Shown here one piece after another: positions 61,398 to 64,000 of a stretch of 64,000 nucleotides of DNA (the first letter of the stretch is position 1; the number at the start of each line of letters is the position of its first letter). The notes below the pieces were generated by a model. That model searched no databases and was not told the DNA's origin. It saw only the letters and a program-made list of their open reading frames with translations. This DNA comes from an uncultured Paracoccaceae bacterium (GTDB lineage Bacteria; Pseudomonadota; Alphaproteobacteria; Rhodobacterales; Rhodobacteraceae): the NCBI GenBank assembly GCA_947497985.1, contig CANMIX010000016.1, positions 1-64,000 of the forward strand, written 5' to 3'. A program made the translations under genes and the position numbers.

Positions 61398-61417
61398 AAT
61401 GGTTATTTTTAATCATT
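61398..61417. promoter_or_regulatory. Candidate LysR site in divergent promoter
   Basis: AATGGTTA and TAATCATT form an inverted repeat (7 of 8) around TTTT, between lysR and the aminotransferase gene. The size and T-N11-A-like layout suit LysR binding. No similar sequence was seen in the copy 1 module. Confidence 0.4.
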
Positions 61418-61481
61418 ATACTTAACCAATGTGATCGCACAATCTGCCCTAAAGCTGAAAATAGCGGCCAAGGACACACTC

Positions 61482-62735
61482 ATGATTCAAGACAACCCTT
61501 CATTGATCGAAGCAATTCGAGGCCGTTTTGCCCATGTGGACAGTTGCCCATTTCAAGGTCCGCGCGTGTTTTTTGAGAATGCAGGCGGCGCGCTGACTTT
61601 GAAATCAGTGGTCGACACGTCCGCTAAATACGCCGCCATTCCCGACAATCAGGGTCGCGACAATCCGGCGGCCGAAGCGTTGAGCGCGGTAACCCAAAAA
61701 GCCAAGGACGATCTGGCCGTATTCGCAAATGCCAGTACGGGTCAGTTCTTTTTTGGCGAAACCGGAACCGAACTTTTGTTCCGAATGATCCGCAATGCTT
61801 GTTTGGAAGCGCCTAAAGGATCCAAGGTAATTGCCAGTTCAATTGAACATCCAGCGACTCGAAGCGCTGCCAGCCAATGGGCTGAAGCCACCGGGATGAA
61901 TTACGTTAATGTCCCTCATGATATCGTCAACGGTAAAGTGACCGCCGAAGATTACGCTGCCTTGATGACGCCAGATGTGGCGGTGGCAACAATCTTGCAC
62001 GCCTCTCCTGTCACAGGCATCGGCATGGATGTGGTCGCGATTTCTAAGGCAATCCGTTCTATTTCACCAGAATGTCTGATCATCGTAGACGGCATTCAAC
62101 ATGCCGCTCACGGCCAACTGGATCTGGACGCTTATGATGTCGATGGCTACGCAATTTCGCCGTACAAGACGTTCTCACGTCATGGATATGGCATTGCGTG
62201 GATTTCGGATCGATTGAGCGACAAGCGACACGAGTCATTAGACGGCGCGCCTGCGAAAGATTGGGAATTGGGGACCCGCGACCCTGGTGCATTTGCTGCG
62301 GTCTCGGATGTTATTGCATATTTCGAATGGCTCGGCGGCGAGGTTTCAAATGAAACGGATAGAGCTAAACGCATCGCAGCCGCAGGCAGGGCGATCCATG
62401 AATATGAATATGAGCTGACAAATGCTTTGATCAACGGCACGGGCAATCTTCCCGGTCTGCGGGATATGGACGGTGTTACTATCCTGTCGGGCCCTGATAA
62501 CCCCGCGCGCGAAGGTTTGGTGTCATTCGTCATCAACGGTGTGAGCTCGCCCAAGGTCGTCACGACATTGAAGAACCATGGAATTCGGACGCACAGCCGC
62601 AAGGCAGATCGCTACAGCGGCAACGTTCTTGCTCCACTTGATCTACCTGACTGCGTCCGCATCTCGATGTGCCACTACAATACCAAACAAGAGGTCGCTC
62701 AGGCCCTTGCCGTCCTAAAGGAGATCGTAAGTTGA
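61482..62735 (+). CDS. Class V aminotransferase-fold PLP enzyme, copy 2
   Basis: A 417-residue paralogue of the enzyme at 42272, the same length and with 46 of the first 60 residues identical by eye. Key blocks FFENAGGALTLKSVVDTSAK, SSIEHPATRSAA, VDGIQHAAHG and ISPYKTFSRHGYG (PLP Lys) are all kept. ATG 61482 has AAGGA nine bases upstream; the longer frame to 61431 overlaps promoter sequence. It is followed by a TTT-type transporter instead of TRAP. Confidence 0.86.
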   Translation: MIQDNPSLIEAIRGRFAHVDSCPFQGPRVFFENAGGALTLKSVVDTSAKYAAIPDNQGRDNPAAEALSAVTQKAKDDLAVFANASTGQFFFGETGTELLFRMIRNACLEAPKGSKVIASSIEHPATRSAASQWAEATGMNYVNVPHDIVNGKVTAEDYAALMTPDVAVATILHASPVTGIGMDVVAISKAIRSISPECLIIVDGIQHAAHGQLDLDAYDVDGYAISPYKTFSRHGYGIAWISDRLSDKRHESLDGAPAKDWELGTRDPGAFAAVSDVIAYFEWLGGEVSNETDRAKRIAAAGRAIHEYEYELTNALINGTGNLPGLRDMDGVTILSGPDNPAREGLVSFVINGVSSPKVVTTLKNHGIRTHSRKADRYSGNVLAPLDLPDCVRISMCHYNTKQEVAQALAVLKEIVS

Positions 62736-62826
62736 TTAATAATTTTCGATCATTCCAGACGGTCAACAACGCGTGTGGCTGACAGCCGAAACGCAAACTC
62801 GAACCCAAACCAACCAGGAGGAACTT

Positions 62827-63798
62827 ATGTTAAAATCAATGAAAAAAGTCGTAACTGCTGCAGCGCTTGGCGCACTTGTCGCCGCATCACCAGCATTGGC
62901 AGATTACCCGGAAAAGCCGGTCAAAATGATTGTCGCATTCGGTGCCGGCGGTAGTACGGACACTATGGCCCGTATCTTTGCGAACTACATGGCAGAAGAA
63001 CTTGGGCAGCGCTTTGTTGTTGAAAACCGTACCGGCGCTGGCGGCGAAATCGGCTGGGTCGCTTTGGCAGGATCACCAACAGATGGCTATTCTATCGGCT
63101 TGATCAACTCACCGGTTATTGAATCCTACCCAATCACACGTGCTGACACTATTGGGTACAGCATGGATCAGTTCCGGCCGCTGATTAACGTGGTCACTGA
63201 CCCTGGCGTCTTGGCGGTTGCAGCAGATAGCCCATATCAGACTCTGGCCGATTTCGTGGCTGCCGCGAAAGCAGACCCTAACAGCATCACTGTGTCCCAC
63301 GAAGGTGTTGGCGGTGACGACCACCTTGCAGCACTGACTTTGGCTAGCAAAGCGGGTATCGAAGTGAACTTTGTTTCTTTTGATGGCAACGCTGAAGCAA
63401 CTGCCGCCTTGTTGGGCGGACACATTGATGCGTTTGAAGGCAATATGTCAGAAGCTGCTGCGCAAATCAGCGAAGGCACTGTACGTGCGCTGGCTGTTTG
63501 GTCTAGCGAACGGATGACGCAAATCCCTGATGTCCCTACTGGTGCAGAGCAAGGCTATGATGTGATCAGTGCTGCGTCACGCGGTATCGCAGTTCCAGCG
63601 GGCATTCCTGAAGACGCCTATCAGACTTTGTTGGCAGCAGCGAACAATGTGGTTGCTGATGAAGCATTCCAAGCTGAGCTGGCCAATCTGAACATGCCTA
63701 TTGTTCCGATCGCTGGAGATGATTTTGTTTCCTACCTGAACAACAGTCATGAAACTCTCAAAGAGCTTTGGGCGGAAAACCCATGGTTGGAACAGTAA
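62827..63798 (+). CDS. Tripartite tricarboxylate transporter receptor (TctC/Bug family)
   Basis: A 323-residue periplasmic receptor. The Sec signal MLKSMKKVVTAAALGALVAA ends near ALA. The Bug signature YPEKPVKMIVAFGAGGSTDT follows, then NRTGAGGEIGWVALAGSPTD and GVGGDDHLAALTLASKAGIE. AGGAGG precedes ATG 62827. It supplies substrate to the TctAB permease whose first gene begins at 63834. The ligand is presumably the substrate of the adjacent PLP enzyme. Confidence 0.92.
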   Translation: MLKSMKKVVTAAALGALVAASPALADYPEKPVKMIVAFGAGGSTDTMARIFANYMAEELGQRFVVENRTGAGGEIGWVALAGSPTDGYSIGLINSPVIESYPITRADTIGYSMDQFRPLINVVTDPGVLAVAADSPYQTLADFVAAAKADPNSITVSHEGVGGDDHLAALTLASKAGIEVNFVSFDGNAEATAALLGGHIDAFEGNMSEAAAQISEGTVRALAVWSSERMTQIPDVPTGAEQGYDVISAASRGIAVPAGIPEDAYQTLLAAANNVVADEAFQAELANLNMPIVPIAGDDFVSYLNNSHETLKELWAENPWLEQ

Positions 63799-63833
63799 AA
63801 ATCTGACGAGATACCAAGAAAGCGAGGGCAACC

Positions 63834-64000
63834 ATGACACCGATATTGCGTGACCGACTAATAGCATCAACGTTAATTTTGTTCAGTTTGATAGCAATCT
63901 GGGTTGCCCTCGGGTTTAGGGGGGATGGCACTGTCTTCCCAGTAGTCATGGCGGCTTGCCTCACTGCCGCCTGCCTTTTCAAACTCGTCGCAGCTGGTAA
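63834..64000 (+). CDS. TctB-family small permease, 5' part only
   Basis: The first 55 codons of a membrane protein, MTPILRDRLIASTLILFSLI then AIWVALGFRGDG and FPVVMAACLTAACLFKLVAAG. This is the N-terminal two helices of a TctB-like subunit. The window ends inside the gene. AGCGAGG lies upstream. Order tctC-tctB(-tctA expected). Confidence 0.75.
   Translation, partial: MTPILRDRLIASTLILFSLIAIWVALGFRGDGTVFPVVMAACLTAACLFKLVAAG

Overview
The window reads as a chromosomal accessory region of a marine alphaproteobacterium of the Rhodobacteraceae (Roseobacter group). This is inferred from protein content: several TRAP systems (DctPQM and TAXI types), a TTT receptor, CaiB/BaiF CoA-transferase, threonine dehydrogenase/KBL remnants of roseobacter type, moderate GC and many IS3 relics. 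I saw no rRNA, tRNA, CRISPR or origin.

Layout. (1) 0-3.4 kb is a gene graveyard: a miniature IS3 derivative, a mosaic IS3 copy, and broken YHS-domain, HutD and nitronate monooxygenase genes. (2) 3.4-9.4 kb is a detoxification-like cluster (glyoxalase-fold, GST, two FMN-type PPOX proteins, ChrR-like cupin, SDR, flavin amine oxidase, TetR). Three copies of one 18-bp palindrome precede its transcription units. (3) 9.4-33.5 kb is an aldoxime-nitrile catabolic island. It holds two aldoxime dehydratases, a three-gene cobalt-type nitrile hydratase with a split beta subunit, two amidases, a nitrilase, an enoyl-CoA hydratase and a CaiB CoA-transferase. It also holds two transport systems, a GST, a TauE-like and a YeiH-like exporter, and IclR and LysR regulators. 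A 15-bp palindrome at four promoters suggests one branch (aldoxime dehydratase 2, nitrile hydratase, amidases, DctPQM; probably IclR). A 35-bp box at two promoters suggests a second branch (aldoxime dehydratase 1, nitrilase, TAXI TRAP; probably LysR). (4) 33.5-42 kb has catalase, a cupin regulator next to decayed kbl-tdh genes, and a UspA-TAXI-TRAP operon.

(5) 42-51.2 kb holds LysR, a class V aminotransferase, DctPQM and 5-oxoprolinase pxpABC. A paralogous module (LysR, class V aminotransferase, TctC, start of TctB) lies at 60.5-64 kb. (6) 51.2-54.4 kb is plasmid-like debris: IS6 and IS3 relics, a cut CoiA-like gene, a toxin-antitoxin pair whose toxin carries a nonsense mutation, and a broken DUF3560 gene. 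(7) 54.5-60 kb has a double ABM-domain protein, MerR, an SDR, a frameshifted tyrosine integrase, a PRISE-like reductase and its divergent LysR.

How the genes fit together: the central island can in principle convert aldoximes to nitriles, then to acids directly (nitrilase) or through amides (nitrile hydratase plus amidase), with CoA activation and beta-oxidation-type steps following. Substrates are unknown. All assignments come from reading the translated sequence without database searches.
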